From positions 80,198 through 144,197 of the forward strand of contig CAZKIU010000003.1 of the NCBI GenBank assembly GCA_964552955.1: a stretch of 64,000 bases of DNA. The letters are read 5' to 3'. The notes under the pieces are model-generated. The model made no database searches. It was not told the DNA's origin and saw only the letters and a program-made list of their open reading frames with translations. A program made the position numbers and the translations under genes. Position 1 is the stretch's first letter, and the number at the start of each line of letters is the position of its first letter. The stretch is from UBA1413 sp964552955. Lineage in GTDB: Bacteria > Bacteroidota > Bacteroidia > Bacteroidales > Prolixibacteraceae. Shown one piece after another: positions 16,175 to 25,831 of this stretch.

Positions 16175-17440
16175 ATGGATGACCAGGAGAGAGTGATCAG
16201 GATTACCGCTCCCGCGGGGGGATTGTCAGGGCAGATCGACTTGCCCTCCTCCAAGAGCATCAGTAACAGGGCATTGATCATCAACGCCCTGGCATATAGT
16301 CCGTATGCCATTCAAAACCTGAGCGACAGCGATGATACGCGGGTGATGGCGGCGATCCTGCGGTCGAACGATGCGGTTTTCGACGTGGGGCATGCCGGTA
16401 CGGCCATGCGGTTTCTCACGGCCTTTCTGGCCCGGACTGCCGGCATTTGGGACATCACCGGTTCACAAAGAATGCAGCAGCGCCCTATTGGTCTGCTGGT
16501 GGAGGCCTTGCGGCAACTGGGAGCCCAAATCGAATACACCCGGAAAGAGGGCTTCCCCCCCCTGAAAATCTATGGCACCCACCTCAGGGGAGGCCTTCTG
16601 GAAATGGATGGCAGTATCTCGAGCCAGTATATCTCTGCCATGTTGATGGTCGCTCCCACTCTGGATGGAGGGCTGACCCTCCGCCTGAAAAACAGAATCA
16701 CCTCGCGCAGCTATATCACCATGACCCTCAAACTCCTGGAGCAGGCCGGCATTTGTTCTTTCATGAAAAACAACGAAATCAGGATTCCGGAGCAGCCTTT
16801 TCTGCCCTGCCGGTTCATGGTGGAAGCCGACTGGTCGGCAGCTTCCTATTGGTATGCCTTGCTGACCCTGGCCGGCACAGGAGAGATCCGCCTGGAGAAC
16901 CTGCGCCGGTCAGGACTACAGGGGGATGAGGCCATCGCCCGCTGGTTCGAAGCCTTCGGCATTGACACCCGGGAGGACGGTGAGGCGCTGGTGATCACCC
17001 GCCATCAGGCGATCTCTCCTTCCCGGCTCGACCTCCGGTTTCATGAAAACCCCGACGTTGGCCAAACCATGGCCGCCCTGTGTGTAGGCTTGGGAGTGCC
17101 CTTTCACTTTTCCGGATTGGAGACCCTGAGAATCAAGGAGACCGACCGCATCGCGGCCCTCCAGCATGAACTGGCCCGCTTCGGGGCCATGGTGACCGAA
17201 CCCGCACCCGGTGAACTGCTCTGGGATGGCAGAAGAGAACCGGCCCTGGACCAGGCCCCACCGGTTATCCAGACCTATGACGACCACCGTATGGCCATGG
17301 CCTTTGCCCCCCTGGCACTGATAACCAGAGAATTACTCATCAGCAACCCGGAGGTGGTCACCAAATCTTACCCCCGTTTCTGGGAAGACCTCCGGAAAGT
17401 AGGATTCCTGGTGGAAGAAAAACAGCCACAAGAGGAATGA
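16175..17440 (+). CDS. aroA: 3-phosphoshikimate 1-carboxyvinyltransferase (EPSP synthase)
   Basis: Adds the enolpyruvyl group of PEP to shikimate-3-phosphate. A 421-residue two-domain protein. N-terminal substrate loop PSSKSISNRALI (residues about 24-35). PEP-site motif GHAGTAMRFLTAF: the usual NAGTAMR asparagine is His here, a natural variation near the active site worth noting. Later RIKETDRIAAL and DDHRMAMAFAPLAL blocks are present. Downstream of aroB with a 131-bp spacer that contains a GGCCCC/GGGGCC hairpin near 16107-16125, so it may be partly independently regulated. Confidence 0.94.
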   Translation: MDDQERVIRITAPAGGLSGQIDLPSSKSISNRALIINALAYSPYAIQNLSDSDDTRVMAAILRSNDAVFDVGHAGTAMRFLTAFLARTAGIWDITGSQRMQQRPIGLLVEALRQLGAQIEYTRKEGFPPLKIYGTHLRGGLLEMDGSISSQYISAMLMVAPTLDGGLTLRLKNRITSRSYITMTLKLLEQAGICSFMKNNEIRIPEQPFLPCRFMVEADWSAASYWYALLTLAGTGEIRLENLRRSGLQGDEAIARWFEAFGIDTREDGEALVITRHQAISPSRLDLRFHENPDVGQTMAALCVGLGVPFHFSGLETLRIKETDRIAALQHELARFGAMVTEPAPGELLWDGRREPALDQAPPVIQTYDDHRMAMAFAPLALITRELLISNPEVVTKSYPRFWEDLRKVGFLVEEKQPQEE

Positions 17441-17536
17441 ACGCAGAGCAGAGCTGTACTTCCTGAATCCTCAGTCATATCATACCCCGTTGGTCCGTCC
17501 TGTTCCAATGGGAGTAACTCTTACCCCCGTTTCCTT

Positions 17537-18799
17537 TCAGAGCTTAATGAAGATCTTCTTCCGGTAGAGGATAATCGCCGGAATGAAGAGAATGGCGACG
17601 TAAAGGAGGGCACAGAGGAAGCTGGCGAACTTCGGGGCCGACCCCATGGCGATGAGCAGATCCATGAAATGGCCCTTGAGGGAAGCGCCTCCGAACTTGA
17701 TGCCATTGAAGAAATAGCCCAGCACTCCCGATAAGACATAGACGGTGATGGCGTTAGATCCGAAGATCACCCAGGGACGGGCATATTTTTTATAGCCCAG
17801 GAGGTCGACCAGGAAGAGACTTGTGGCCAGGGTCATGGTAGCCAGTCCCGACGTAGCCATCACGAAGGAACTGGTCCACAATGCTTTATTGAGAGGAAAA
17901 TGCCAGCTCCACACCACGCCGAGGGTAGCAGCCAGGAATCCGCCGGTAAAGAGCCAGATGATCTTTTGTTCCATGGTTTTTTTGGAGAGGATCAGGGTGC
18001 CTGCCAGCATGCCGGTAATTCCGGAGGCAATGGCCGGAAAGGTACTGAAGAATCCCTCGGGGTCCCAGGTGTCGCGGTAGAGCCGGCCGGGGGTCAGGTA
18101 AGTATCGATCCAGGCCGCGAAATTCACCCCGGGCTCCAGCATCACCTGGCCCTGCCCGGGCGTGGGCACGAACATCATGATGATCCAGTATAAAAAGAGC
18201 AGGAGCGCTCCGATGATCGCCTGGGTTTTCCAGCGGGTGGTCAGAAACAGCAGGCTGCAAGCCAGGAATACCAAGGCAATCCGTTGCAGAACCCCCACGA
18301 TGCGCAAATCGGTAAACCTGAAGAGGAGCAGCGCGACCAGCGTCACTACAGCCAAATAGGGCACCATTTTTCCTGCAAGGTTCACCCATTTGTGGCGCGA
18401 GGAAATCTCAGGCATCACAAAAATCCCCATCAGCACCAAAACCAACAGCCACCAGAAGGTATGAGCCCACCCTTCCGTCGTACTGTTGACCCTGGAATAC
18501 ATCGCCAACAAAACACCCATGCCGAAAATCTTAACCGATCGCCAGAGGATTTTCTGGACCATCTCCTTTTTGGGAAGACCCGCTTCTACTCTTTTGGTAT
18601 AAGCCAGGGCGATCGACACCCCCACGATGAAAATAAAAAAGGGAAAGATCAGATCAGTCGGGGTGATCCCATTCCAGGGTTTGTGCAACAGGGGAGCATA
18701 CACATGGCTCCAGCTTCCGGGATTGTTCACCATGATCATGGCAGCAATGGTAAAGCCCCGGAATGCATCAAGGGAAATCAGCCTTTCATTTGGTTTCAT
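17537..18799 (-). CDS. NagX/HGSNAT-like membrane acyltransferase (DUF5009-type)
   Basis: A polytopic membrane protein of 420 residues with about ten hydrophobic helices. It begins with the family signature RLISLDAFRGFTIAAMIMVN and the following SWSHVYAPLLHKPWNGITPTDLIFPFFIF block. The family includes human heparan-alpha-glucosaminide N-acetyltransferase and bacterial NagX-type proteins next to chitin or GlcNAc genes. These carry an acyl group across the membrane to amino sugars. Divergently oriented to a GH20 hexosaminidase, which fits amino-sugar catabolism. The acceptor is inferred from family and neighbour only. Confidence 0.85.
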   Translation of the reverse strand: MKPNERLISLDAFRGFTIAAMIMVNNPGSWSHVYAPLLHKPWNGITPTDLIFPFFIFIVGVSIALAYTKRVEAGLPKKEMVQKILWRSVKIFGMGVLLAMYSRVNSTTEGWAHTFWWLLVLVLMGIFVMPEISSRHKWVNLAGKMVPYLAVVTLVALLLFRFTDLRIVGVLQRIALVFLACSLLFLTTRWKTQAIIGALLLFLYWIIMMFVPTPGQGQVMLEPGVNFAAWIDTYLTPGRLYRDTWDPEGFFSTFPAIASGITGMLAGTLILSKKTMEQKIIWLFTGGFLAATLGVVWSWHFPLNKALWTSSFVMATSGLATMTLATSLFLVDLLGYKKYARPWVIFGSNAITVYVLSGVLGYFFNGIKFGGASLKGHFMDLLIAMGSAPKFASFLCALLYVAILFIPAIILYRKKIFIKL

Positions 18800-18861
18800 A
18801 TATAGGTTCTAAGTTCCGGCCTTCAGAACGGGTTGTAAGTTCTTTTTCCGGAAGGTTAAAG

Positions 18862-18869
18862 TATATTTG
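18862..18869 (+). promoter_or_regulatory. Putative -7 element (TATATTTG) upstream of the GH20 gene
   Basis: Exact TAnnTTTG 36 bp before the ATG at 18906, in the 106-bp divergent spacer. No convincing -33 TTTG at 19-bp spacing. Confidence 0.6.
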
Positions 18870-18905
18870 TAAAAATCAATCAGCCAATCTAAATAAATTT
18901 TCATT

Positions 18906-21488
18906 ATGAATAAAAAATCTCTGCTTCTTTTTTTAGGCGGGATCATCCTTCTTTTCCCGCGGTGTGGAGACAAGCCTCTGCCCACTGGCGATCAACTGGA
19001 GGTCAGATGGAAGGTCATCAGCAACACGTATGACAGTCAGCCTGGGGTGAAGGCCATGTTTACCCTGGTGAACAACAGTACTTTTACCCTTACGGCCACC
19101 AACTGGGCTCTTTTTTACAACCAGGTTCCCCGGGAGATCAGGGCCACGGAAGGGAATGCACAGGTGACGCGCCTCAGTGGCGACTGGTACAAGCTGGCTC
19201 CCAAGGAGGGATTTATCCTCAAGCCGGGAGAGAAGTGTGAGATCATCTATGAAGCCGAGGTCTGGCTGATCAAGGAGTCGGATGCCCCCCTGGGCCCCTA
19301 TTTTGTCTTCTACGGGAAAGATGGGTCGGAGCAGGCGGTGACCGCTGTCACCCATTACACGATAGAGCCGTTCACGCAGCCCGAACAGATCAACCGCCAC
19401 CTGAACGATGCGGAGCCTATCCCCACCCCTGAAGTCAACTACCGCAGGAACCTGTCGTTGACCTCCCTGCCCGCGGAAGCCCTTCCTGCCTTGATTCCCA
19501 CGCCGGTGACGACGAAGCTGACGGGGCAAAAGGCGGTTTTCAGCGATGTGCCGCAGGTGCTCTATATGAAGGGGCTGGAACAGGAAGCCGCCTATTTGGC
19601 TGCCCTGGTAGGGCATTTAGCCGGCCAGGTTGTGGCACCCCAGGAAGCCACGGCACCAAAGTCCAATGCCATCTTCCTCGGACTGAAACCCATGAGCATC
19701 AACGGGGTGTTGGCCGAAGCCTACCAGCTCGAAATCAGGAAAGATCCCTCCATTGTGCTTTACGGCAGTGACCCTGCAGGCGTCTTTTATGGGATAATGA
19801 GCCTGATGGCTCTGGTGCCGGGCGACATGAGCAACGCGCAGTCGGGTCTGCCTGTAGCAACCATCAGCGATGCACCGCGGTTTCCCCTGCGCAGCCTCCA
19901 TATCGATGTGGCCCGCAACTTCCAGAACAAGGAGACCCTGAAGAAGATGATCGACCTGATGGCCTTCTACAAGCTGAACACCATGGAACTCTATCTTGCT
20001 GAAGATGAAGGGTGGCGGGTGGCCATCGAAGAGCTTCCCGAGCTGACGGAGGTAGGATCGCGCAGGGGTCACACCACCAAGGAAGGCATTGATATGCTTC
20101 ACCCCGCTTATGGGTCGGGACCGTATGCCGATGCCGAAGGATCCACGGGCAGCGGATTTTACAGCCGTGATGATTTCAAGGAGATCCTCCGTCATGCCCA
20201 TCAGCGCCATATCCGCATCATTCCGACCATCAATTTCCCCGGCCACTCCAGGGCCGCCATCCGCTCTATGGAAGCCCGCTACCAGAAATTCATGAAGGAG
20301 GGCAACCAGGAGAAAGCCGAAGAATTCAGGCTTATCGACCCTGAAGACCAATCGGTTTACAATTCAGCCCAGGCCTATAATGACAATGTGGTGTGCGTGG
20401 CCCGCGAATCGGTGTACAAGTTCTACGAGACGGTGATCGATGATCTTATCGAGATGTATGCCGAAGCGGAAGTCCCTCTGGAGATCTTCCATACCGGTGG
20501 GGATGAGGTGCCTGAGGGGGTCTGGACCCAATCGCCCCTGTGCAGGAAGCTGCTGGAGAGTATGCCAGAAGTGGGGGATCCTAAAAATCTGCAGAGTTAC
20601 TTTCTGAAGCGGGCCCTGGAGATCCTTTCCGCCCGGAACCTTAAAGCGGGGGGATGGGAAGAAGTCGCCTTGCTGAAAAACGAAGAGGGACAATATGTGC
20701 CCAATCCGGCCTTTGCCGGAAAGGGAGTCATCCCCTGGGCATGGAACAACCTGGGACAGTGGGCCAACCTCTCCTACCGGCTGGCCAACGCCGGCTACCC
20801 GGTAGTGATGTGTGATGTCTCCAACTTTTACATGGATTTCGCCTACAGCAAGGATCCTCAGGAACCCGGGCTTTACTGGGGCGGGTTCTGCAGTGCACGT
20901 AATACCTGGCAGTTCGCCCCCTACAACTCCTTTGTCACCAACCTGAGAGGCGCCATGGGCCAGGAGATCGATCCGGAAACGGCCTATGCCGGGCTGGAGC
21001 GGCTGAAGCCGGAATCCCGGAAGAACATTCTGGGAATGCAGGCCCAGTTGTGGGCCGAGACCATCCGTGGCCCCAAAATGCTGGAGTATTATGCCTTGCC
21101 CAAGCTCATCGGATTTGCCGAAACGGCCTGGGGCAAGGAACGCCCCTGGGAATCGGAGCCCAACGCAGCCAGGCGCAAACAGTTGATGGATGAAGGGTGG
21201 AACCGTTTTGCCAACATGCTGGGCCAAAGGGAGCTACCCCGCCTGAGCACGCTCTTTGGAGGCTTCAACTACAGGGTACCCCCTCCCGGGGCCGTGATAG
21301 AGGAAGGGATGCTCAAGGCCAACACGGAATATCCCGGGCTGATGGTGCGTTATACCACCGATGGGAGCGAACCCACGCAGCAGTCGCCCCTCTATGGGGA
21401 GCCGGTGCAGGTCAGCGGGGAGGTGCGGCTCAAGGCCTTTGATGTTGCCGGCCGTGGCAGCCGGATGGTGCTGGTCAGCCCGCAGTGA
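18906..21488 (+). CDS. Beta-N-acetylhexosaminidase, GH20
   Basis: Exported enzyme of 860 residues releasing terminal beta-GlcNAc/GalNAc. Order of domains: signal peptide with a Cys at residue 20 (FPRC, an imperfect lipobox, so possible lipoprotein); CHB_HEX carbohydrate-binding beta-sandwich (about 30-155); GH20b domain (about 195-320). The catalytic (beta/alpha)8 barrel runs from PRFPLRSLHIDVARNF (about 325) to about 770, with the substrate-assisted catalytic pair Asp533-Glu534 in HTGGDEVPEG. A C-terminal Fn3-like/chitobiase domain (about 780-860) ends it. The intact Asp-Glu pair makes activity likely. Divergent from a NagX-like acyltransferase. Confidence 0.94.
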   Translation: MNKKSLLLFLGGIILLFPRCGDKPLPTGDQLEVRWKVISNTYDSQPGVKAMFTLVNNSTFTLTATNWALFYNQVPREIRATEGNAQVTRLSGDWYKLAPKEGFILKPGEKCEIIYEAEVWLIKESDAPLGPYFVFYGKDGSEQAVTAVTHYTIEPFTQPEQINRHLNDAEPIPTPEVNYRRNLSLTSLPAEALPALIPTPVTTKLTGQKAVFSDVPQVLYMKGLEQEAAYLAALVGHLAGQVVAPQEATAPKSNAIFLGLKPMSINGVLAEAYQLEIRKDPSIVLYGSDPAGVFYGIMSLMALVPGDMSNAQSGLPVATISDAPRFPLRSLHIDVARNFQNKETLKKMIDLMAFYKLNTMELYLAEDEGWRVAIEELPELTEVGSRRGHTTKEGIDMLHPAYGSGPYADAEGSTGSGFYSRDDFKEILRHAHQRHIRIIPTINFPGHSRAAIRSMEARYQKFMKEGNQEKAEEFRLIDPEDQSVYNSAQAYNDNVVCVARESVYKFYETVIDDLIEMYAEAEVPLEIFHTGGDEVPEGVWTQSPLCRKLLESMPEVGDPKNLQSYFLKRALEILSARNLKAGGWEEVALLKNEEGQYVPNPAFAGKGVIPWAWNNLGQWANLSYRLANAGYPVVMCDVSNFYMDFAYSKDPQEPGLYWGGFCSARNTWQFAPYNSFVTNLRGAMGQEIDPETAYAGLERLKPESRKNILGMQAQLWAETIRGPKMLEYYALPKLIGFAETAWGKERPWESEPNAARRKQLMDEGWNRFANMLGQRELPRLSTLFGGFNYRVPPPGAVIEEGMLKANTEYPGLMVRYTTDGSEPTQQSPLYGEPVQVSGEVRLKAFDVAGRGSRMVLVSPQ

Positions 21489-21682
21489 CCCTGCAGGGCC
21501 ACGAAATACCTTGGCACGATGGAGTCCTAAACCGGGGATCTGATCACCGGTTTGAAACGGCTCGCGGCAGAGCCGGTGAGGAATCCGATTCCGTCAAGGG
21601 CTTAAGGGGATCTTGTTGCTTACCCCGTTCCGGCGGAGTCGGGAGGGAAGGGGCAGACTGGAATTCAAGCCGGGGGTAGCAT

Positions 21683-22129
21683 TTATCTTCGGGCCGAAAA
21701 AAAGCTTTTCATCAGGGCCGCGCATTCTTCTGCGAGAACGCCCCCCGTGACTTCCGTCTTTGGATGGAGGGCCCGGGGGGCGTACTTCTGATAGCCTCTT
21801 TTCTCGTCACCGGCACCAAAGACCAGCCGGCCCACCTGGGCCCATCCCAGGGCCCCGGCGCACATCACACAGGGTTCTACGGTGACGTAAACCGTACACT
21901 GGTCGAGGTATTTGCCGCCCAGTTGGTTGGTGGCTGCCGTGATGGCCTGCATCTCGGCATGGGCCGTCACATCATTGAGCAGCTCGGTGAGGTTGTGCGC
22001 CCGGGCCATGATCTGCCCCCCTGAAACCACAACCGCCCCCACGGGAACTTCACCTCTGCTGAAGGCCTCATGCGCCTCCGCCAACGCCTTCCGCATGAAA
22101 TACTCATCACTCTGGTTATCCATTTCCAT
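21683..22129 (-). CDS. tadA: tRNA-specific adenosine deaminase
   Basis: Makes inosine at the wobble position of tRNA-Arg(ACG). A 148-residue member of the CDA fold with the zinc site HAEMQAI (His ligand and catalytic Glu) and PCVMCAGALGWAQ (two Cys ligands). The N-terminus DEYFMRKALAEAHEAFSRGEVPVGAVVV is typical of TadA. A start at 22129 or two codons later is possible. Divergent from aspS, with 79 bp between them. The 194 bp between it and the convergent GH20 gene hold only a small AAACCGG/CCGGTTT hairpin. Confidence 0.93.
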   Translation of the reverse strand: MEMDNQSDEYFMRKALAEAHEAFSRGEVPVGAVVVSGGQIMARAHNLTELLNDVTAHAEMQAITAATNQLGGKYLDQCTVYVTVEPCVMCAGALGWAQVGRLVFGAGDEKRGYQKYAPRALHPKTEVTGGVLAEECAALMKSFFSARR

Positions 22130-22208
22130 CTCTTCTGTTTTGATTCTGTCACCGGTTAAAATTGCTAAAATTTGGCTATTTTCGCAACCTGTCTAAATAT
22201 TTGGGAAT

Positions 22209-24121
22209 ATGTACAGAACACATACTTGCGGAGAGCTGAGAGTTGAACACTGCGGAGCAGAAGTTACCCTGGCAGGGTGGGTACAAAGGGTGCGTGACCT
22301 GGGGGCCATGACCTTCATTGACCTGCGTGACCGCTACGGCATCACCCAACTGGTAGCCGATGACCAGTGCGATGCCCTGGTCAGGGAACAGGTTGCCCAA
22401 CTGGGCCGGGAGTTTGTCCTCCAGGCCAAAGGAAGAGTCAGAGAGCGGAGCAGTAAAAATAAGAATATTGCCACCGGGGAAGTGGAGGTGGAGCTCACCT
22501 CGGTTCGGATACTGAGTGCTTCGGTTGTTCCGCCCTTTACCATCCAGAACGACACCGACGGGGGCGATGACCTGCGGATGAAATACCGNNNNNNNNNNNN
22601 NNNNNNNNNNNNNNNNNNNNNNNNNNNNNNNNNNNNNNNNNNNNNNNNNNNNNNNNNNNNNNNNNNNNNNNNNNNNNNNNNNNNNNNNCCTTTACCATCC
22701 AGAACGACACCGACGGGGGCGATGACCTGCGGATGAAATACCGCTACCTCGACCTTCGCCGGCAGGCTGTACAGCAGAACCTGATCCTGCGTGCCCGCAT
22801 GGCCCATTCAGCCCGTTCCTACCTGGCTCAACAGGGATTCATAGAGGTGGAGACACCTGTACTGATCAAATCCACCCCCGAAGGAGCACGCGACTTCGTA
22901 GTCCCCTCCCGTATGAACCCCGGCGAATTCTATGCCCTGCCCCAATCTCCCCAGATCTTCAAGCAGCTGCTGATGGTCGCCGGCTTTGATAAGTACTTCC
23001 AGATCGTCAAATGCTTCCGCGACGAAGACCTGCGGGCCGACCGCCAGCCCGAATTCACCCAGATCGACTGCGAAATGTCGTTCGTCGAACAGGAAGATAT
23101 CCTTCAGACCTTTGAAGGGTTGACCTGCCATATGCTGAAGGAAATCCTGGGCGTTGAAACCAGCACCTTCCCGCGTATGCCTTACTCCGAAGCCATGAGC
23201 CTTTATGGTTCCGACAAACCCGACATCCGCTTCGGCATGGCCCTGACCGACTTGACGGCCAGCGTGAAGGGAAAAGGGTTTACCGTCTTCGACGGGGCAG
23301 AATATATCGGGGGCCTCTGTGCCGAAGGCTGTGGGGAGTACACCCGCAAGCAGCTCGATGAACTGACAGAATGGGTCAAACGGCCGCAGATCGGCGCAAA
23401 AGGCCTGGTGTATGTGAAAATGAATGCCGATGGGACCATCCGCTCTTCCATCGACAAATATTTCAACCCTGAAGAGCTGAAAGACCTCGCCTACCATTTC
23501 CGGGCCAAGGCCGGTGACCTGATCCTGATCATTCCGGGAGAGAAGGAGAAGACCCTGACAGCCCTGGGTAATCTGCGCCTCGAGATGGGCAACCGGCTAG
23601 GTCTCCGCGCCAAGGGCACCTTCCAGCCCCTGTGGGTGGTCGACTTTCCCCTGCTCGAGTGGAATGAGGAAAACAACCGCTGGTCGGCCATGCATCATCC
23701 CTTCACTTCACCCAAGCCTGAAGACATCGCCCTGCTCGACAGCGATCCTGGAAAGGTCAGGGCCAACGCTTATGACCTGGTGATCAATGGGGTGGAAATC
23801 GGAGGCGGATCAGTGCGGATCTTTGATTCCGCCCTGCAGTCGAAGATGTTCAAAATTCTGGGATTCACCCCCGAACAGGCTGAGGCACAATTCGGGTTCC
23901 TGATGAACGCTTTCAAATATGGGGCGCCCCCCCATGCCGGTATTGCCTTTGGCTTCGACCGGCTGGTCTCCATGTTCGCCGGCCTCGACTCCATCCGCGA
24001 CGTCATCGCTTTCCCCAAAAACAACTCTGGACGCGACGTGATGAACGACTCCCCTGCTTCCATCTCCCAGGAACAACTCGACGAACTCAACCTGATCCTC
24101 CGGCCAGTGGAGAAAAAATAA
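22209..24121 (+). CDS. aspS: Aspartyl-tRNA synthetase, interrupted by an artefactual scaffold gap
   Basis: Charges tRNA-Asp. The N-terminal OB-fold anticodon domain (MYRTHTCGELRVEH, then GWVQRVRDLGAMTFIDLRDRYG) is followed by the class II core. Core blocks: motif 2 FRDEDLRADRQPEFTQ, the bacterial GAD insertion domain, and motif 3 GIAFGFDRLVSM near the end. The frame is broken by 100 Ns at 22589-22688. The 55 bp before the gap (22534-22588) are repeated exactly after it (22689-22743). Removing one copy and the Ns leaves 1758 bp, exactly 586 codons including the stop, with DLRMKYRYLDLRRQ restored. That matches the usual length of about 590 residues, so the gene is intact in the organism. Confidence 0.96.
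22534..22743. other. Scaffold gap with duplicated 55-bp contig ends
   Basis: Bases 22589-22688 are N. The flanks 22534-22588 and 22689-22743 are identical 55-mers, so the two contigs overlap and the gap has no real length. Confidence 0.95.
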
Positions 24122-24221
24122 AAGAGACGCCAGGCGGGAGAGCCCTGAGAAATGGAATCACGGCAGATACCAGGCAGGAGTGACCTCTGAAAATCACCCA
24201 CCGGCGTTACCGACTATACGT

Positions 24222-24256
24222 AAAAAAGCCGCCCCATTGCTGAGGCGGCTTTTTAT
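24222..24256. terminator. Bidirectional intrinsic terminator between aspS and the exbD operon
   Basis: The arms AAAAAGCCGCC (24223-24233) and GGCGGCTTTTT (24244-24254) pair across a 10-base loop. T-runs on both strands serve the convergent aspS and exbB-exbD transcripts. Confidence 0.85.
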
Positions 24257-24274
24257 TATGGATAATTTCCGTGA

Positions 24275-24748
24275 TTACAACTGTTCAACTCTTTTCCTTG
24301 CGGAGTAGTTGATGTGGAGGGCGGAAGCCCTGCGCAGTTCCTGTTTAATATCCTGCACGATCTGCATTTTGGTGTACTCATCGATTTTGAGAGAGGTCAC
24401 CATCATAGGCACTTCAGCTTCATCTCTGGCCTGCCGTTCTACCACAATATAGTCAACGATATCAGCTACTTCTGCAAACTGGTCATTCAGCTGGACCCGG
24501 GGTTCGTTTCCATAAACCCGCTGATACTGGGCATGAGGAACTCCCACGTAGATGTAACTTACCAGGGATTTCTTTTCCAGTTTGGTCAGCTCCGTGGCGT
24601 GCGGCAACGTTTGCCTGACCATCAGGGTTACTTCGCGCATGGTAGTGGTCACCATGAAGAAGAAGAGGAGCATGAACACAATGTCGGGGAGCGAAGCCGT
24701 AGAAATGGGCGGCGTCTCTTTTTTACCTTGTTTTCCGAATTTTCTCAT
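24275..24748 (-). CDS. ExbD/TolR-family biopolymer transport protein (second ExbD)
   Basis: A 157-residue single-span protein. A cytoplasmic N-terminus (KKETPPISTASLPDIVFMLLFFFMVTTTM) runs into the transmembrane helix, with the conserved Asp of the ExbD proton path in the PDIVFMLL segment. A periplasmic domain follows. Family members use the proton gradient with ExbB to energise TonB or related machines. It starts 1 bp after the stop of the first exbD and is the last gene of the four-gene operon, before a strong terminator. Its C-terminal domain differs clearly from the first ExbD, so the two may form a heteromeric partner set. Confidence 0.88.
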   Translation of the reverse strand: MRKFGKQGKKETPPISTASLPDIVFMLLFFFMVTTTMREVTLMVRQTLPHATELTKLEKKSLVSYIYVGVPHAQYQRVYGNEPRVQLNDQFAEVADIVDYIVVERQARDEAEVPMMVTSLKIDEYTKMQIVQDIKQELRRASALHINYSARKRVEQL

Positions 24749-24749
24749 A

Positions 24750-25325
24750 CTATTTACCTCCTACTCTTTTGGGTTCCGCTTCTGAAATACGCTGAGGATA
24801 GACTTCACGTACAGCGTCCTGCTCCTCTTTGGTGAGCAGGTCAAAGCTCTTGTTGAATTTGGAGAGCGCCAATTCATTTCTAAGGTCATTAATGGCACCG
24901 ACAAGTTCATTCTGGACAGCCAGGTAGGTCCCATATTGGGTACCCAGGTCATTCTGGAGGGAGATCACTCCCTTTGAAATCTCGGTGGGACCGAAGAAGG
25001 CTACGTCCTTGATATCCTTTTCCGGGAGGTTTTCCGCATTATTGGGATTGGCCATGAATTCTTTGGCTTTTTCACGGATTTCACCCAATTGCATCCATTC
25101 ACCTTCTACCAAAATGTTGTTGTCTTTGTTAACCAGGACAATAAAGACATTCCTCTCCTTGATAGGCGGGACATCCTTATTTTCCACGTCTGGTGCCAAA
25201 GGGGGTAACCTTCTCTCCAAGCCGCTGTCGACATCCATGGTAGTGGTCACCATGAAGAAGATCAGCAGCAGGAAGGCGATATCTGCCAACGATGCGGATG
25301 GTATTTCTGGTGTTTTCTTTGGCAT
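24750..25325 (-). CDS. ExbD/TolR-family biopolymer transport protein (first ExbD)
   Basis: A 191-residue protein with a short N-terminus (PKKTPEIPSASLADIAFLLLIFFMVTTTM) containing the helix and the conserved Asp. The periplasmic region of about 150 residues contains GNVFIVLVNKDNN-like beta strands (here ERNVFIVLVNKDNNILVEGEW) and a longer helical tail than the second ExbD. Acts with the ExbB protein encoded upstream. It lies between the four-helix protein (39 bp upstream) and the second exbD (1 bp downstream). Confidence 0.88.
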   Translation of the reverse strand: MPKKTPEIPSASLADIAFLLLIFFMVTTTMDVDSGLERRLPPLAPDVENKDVPPIKERNVFIVLVNKDNNILVEGEWMQLGEIREKAKEFMANPNNAENLPEKDIKDVAFFGPTEISKGVISLQNDLGTQYGTYLAVQNELVGAINDLRNELALSKFNKSFDLLTKEEQDAVREVYPQRISEAEPKRVGGK

Positions 25326-25364
25326 AGTTTCTTTTTTAACTTATTAAAACCAAATAACCTGATC

Positions 25365-25826
25365 TTACCGCTTCCACAGTTTGGAGACAGGGCCCATCAA
25401 GAGGGACAGGATAGCAATCCCCAGAAGGAAATAGGTAGTAATCAGACCGGTGTCTACCCATTTCGAAACATTCGAGGTCAGGGTTCCGTTGTCGATAAAC
25501 TTCTGCACACCCGGGAATTTGGGCAATTCGGCAGAAGCGAGAAGGTAGGCTATAACCACCACGGCGAGCATAAATCCGACGGATCCGAGGACCGCTTTGG
25601 CTGACTTGAAGTCGGTCACCATCTGGTAGAGGGCGAACAGCAAGGCAGCACCTGCGGCAACGAAAAAGAGGACATAGGCCCACGTAAGGTTATAGTCGAT
25701 CCATGTGTTCATTTTGGGATCAGTAGCAACACTGCTTAGGTTGGTCATGAGAGAGACCAGCAGGATGACGGTAATCGCCACGATAGCCACCAAAACGATT
25801 AATGATATGCGACCGAAATTCTTCAT
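25365..25826 (-). CDS. Four-helix membrane protein of unknown function in the ExbB-ExbD operon
   Basis: A 153-residue, very hydrophobic protein with helices at about 7-27, 46-68, 78-98 and 122-147, and short polar loops. A loop segment SAELPKFPGVQKFIDNGTLTSNVSKWVD is probably periplasmic. I recognise no enzymatic motif. It sits between exbB (5 bp) and the first exbD (39 bp) in a single operon, so a structural or accessory role in the energising complex is a reasonable inference. Similar small proteins are seen at this position in other Bacteroidota. Confidence 0.75.
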   Translation of the reverse strand: MKNFGRISLIVLVAIVAITVILLVSLMTNLSSVATDPKMNTWIDYNLTWAYVLFFVAAGAALLFALYQMVTDFKSAKAVLGSVGFMLAVVVIAYLLASAELPKFPGVQKFIDNGTLTSNVSKWVDTGLITTYFLLGIAILSLLMGPVSKLWKR

Positions 25827-25831
25827 GTTCC

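Noticed and set aside
21508..21525. TTGGCACG sequence resembling a sigma54 -24 element
   Set aside because: No TTGC-like -12 block at the required distance and no transcript-like structure follows.
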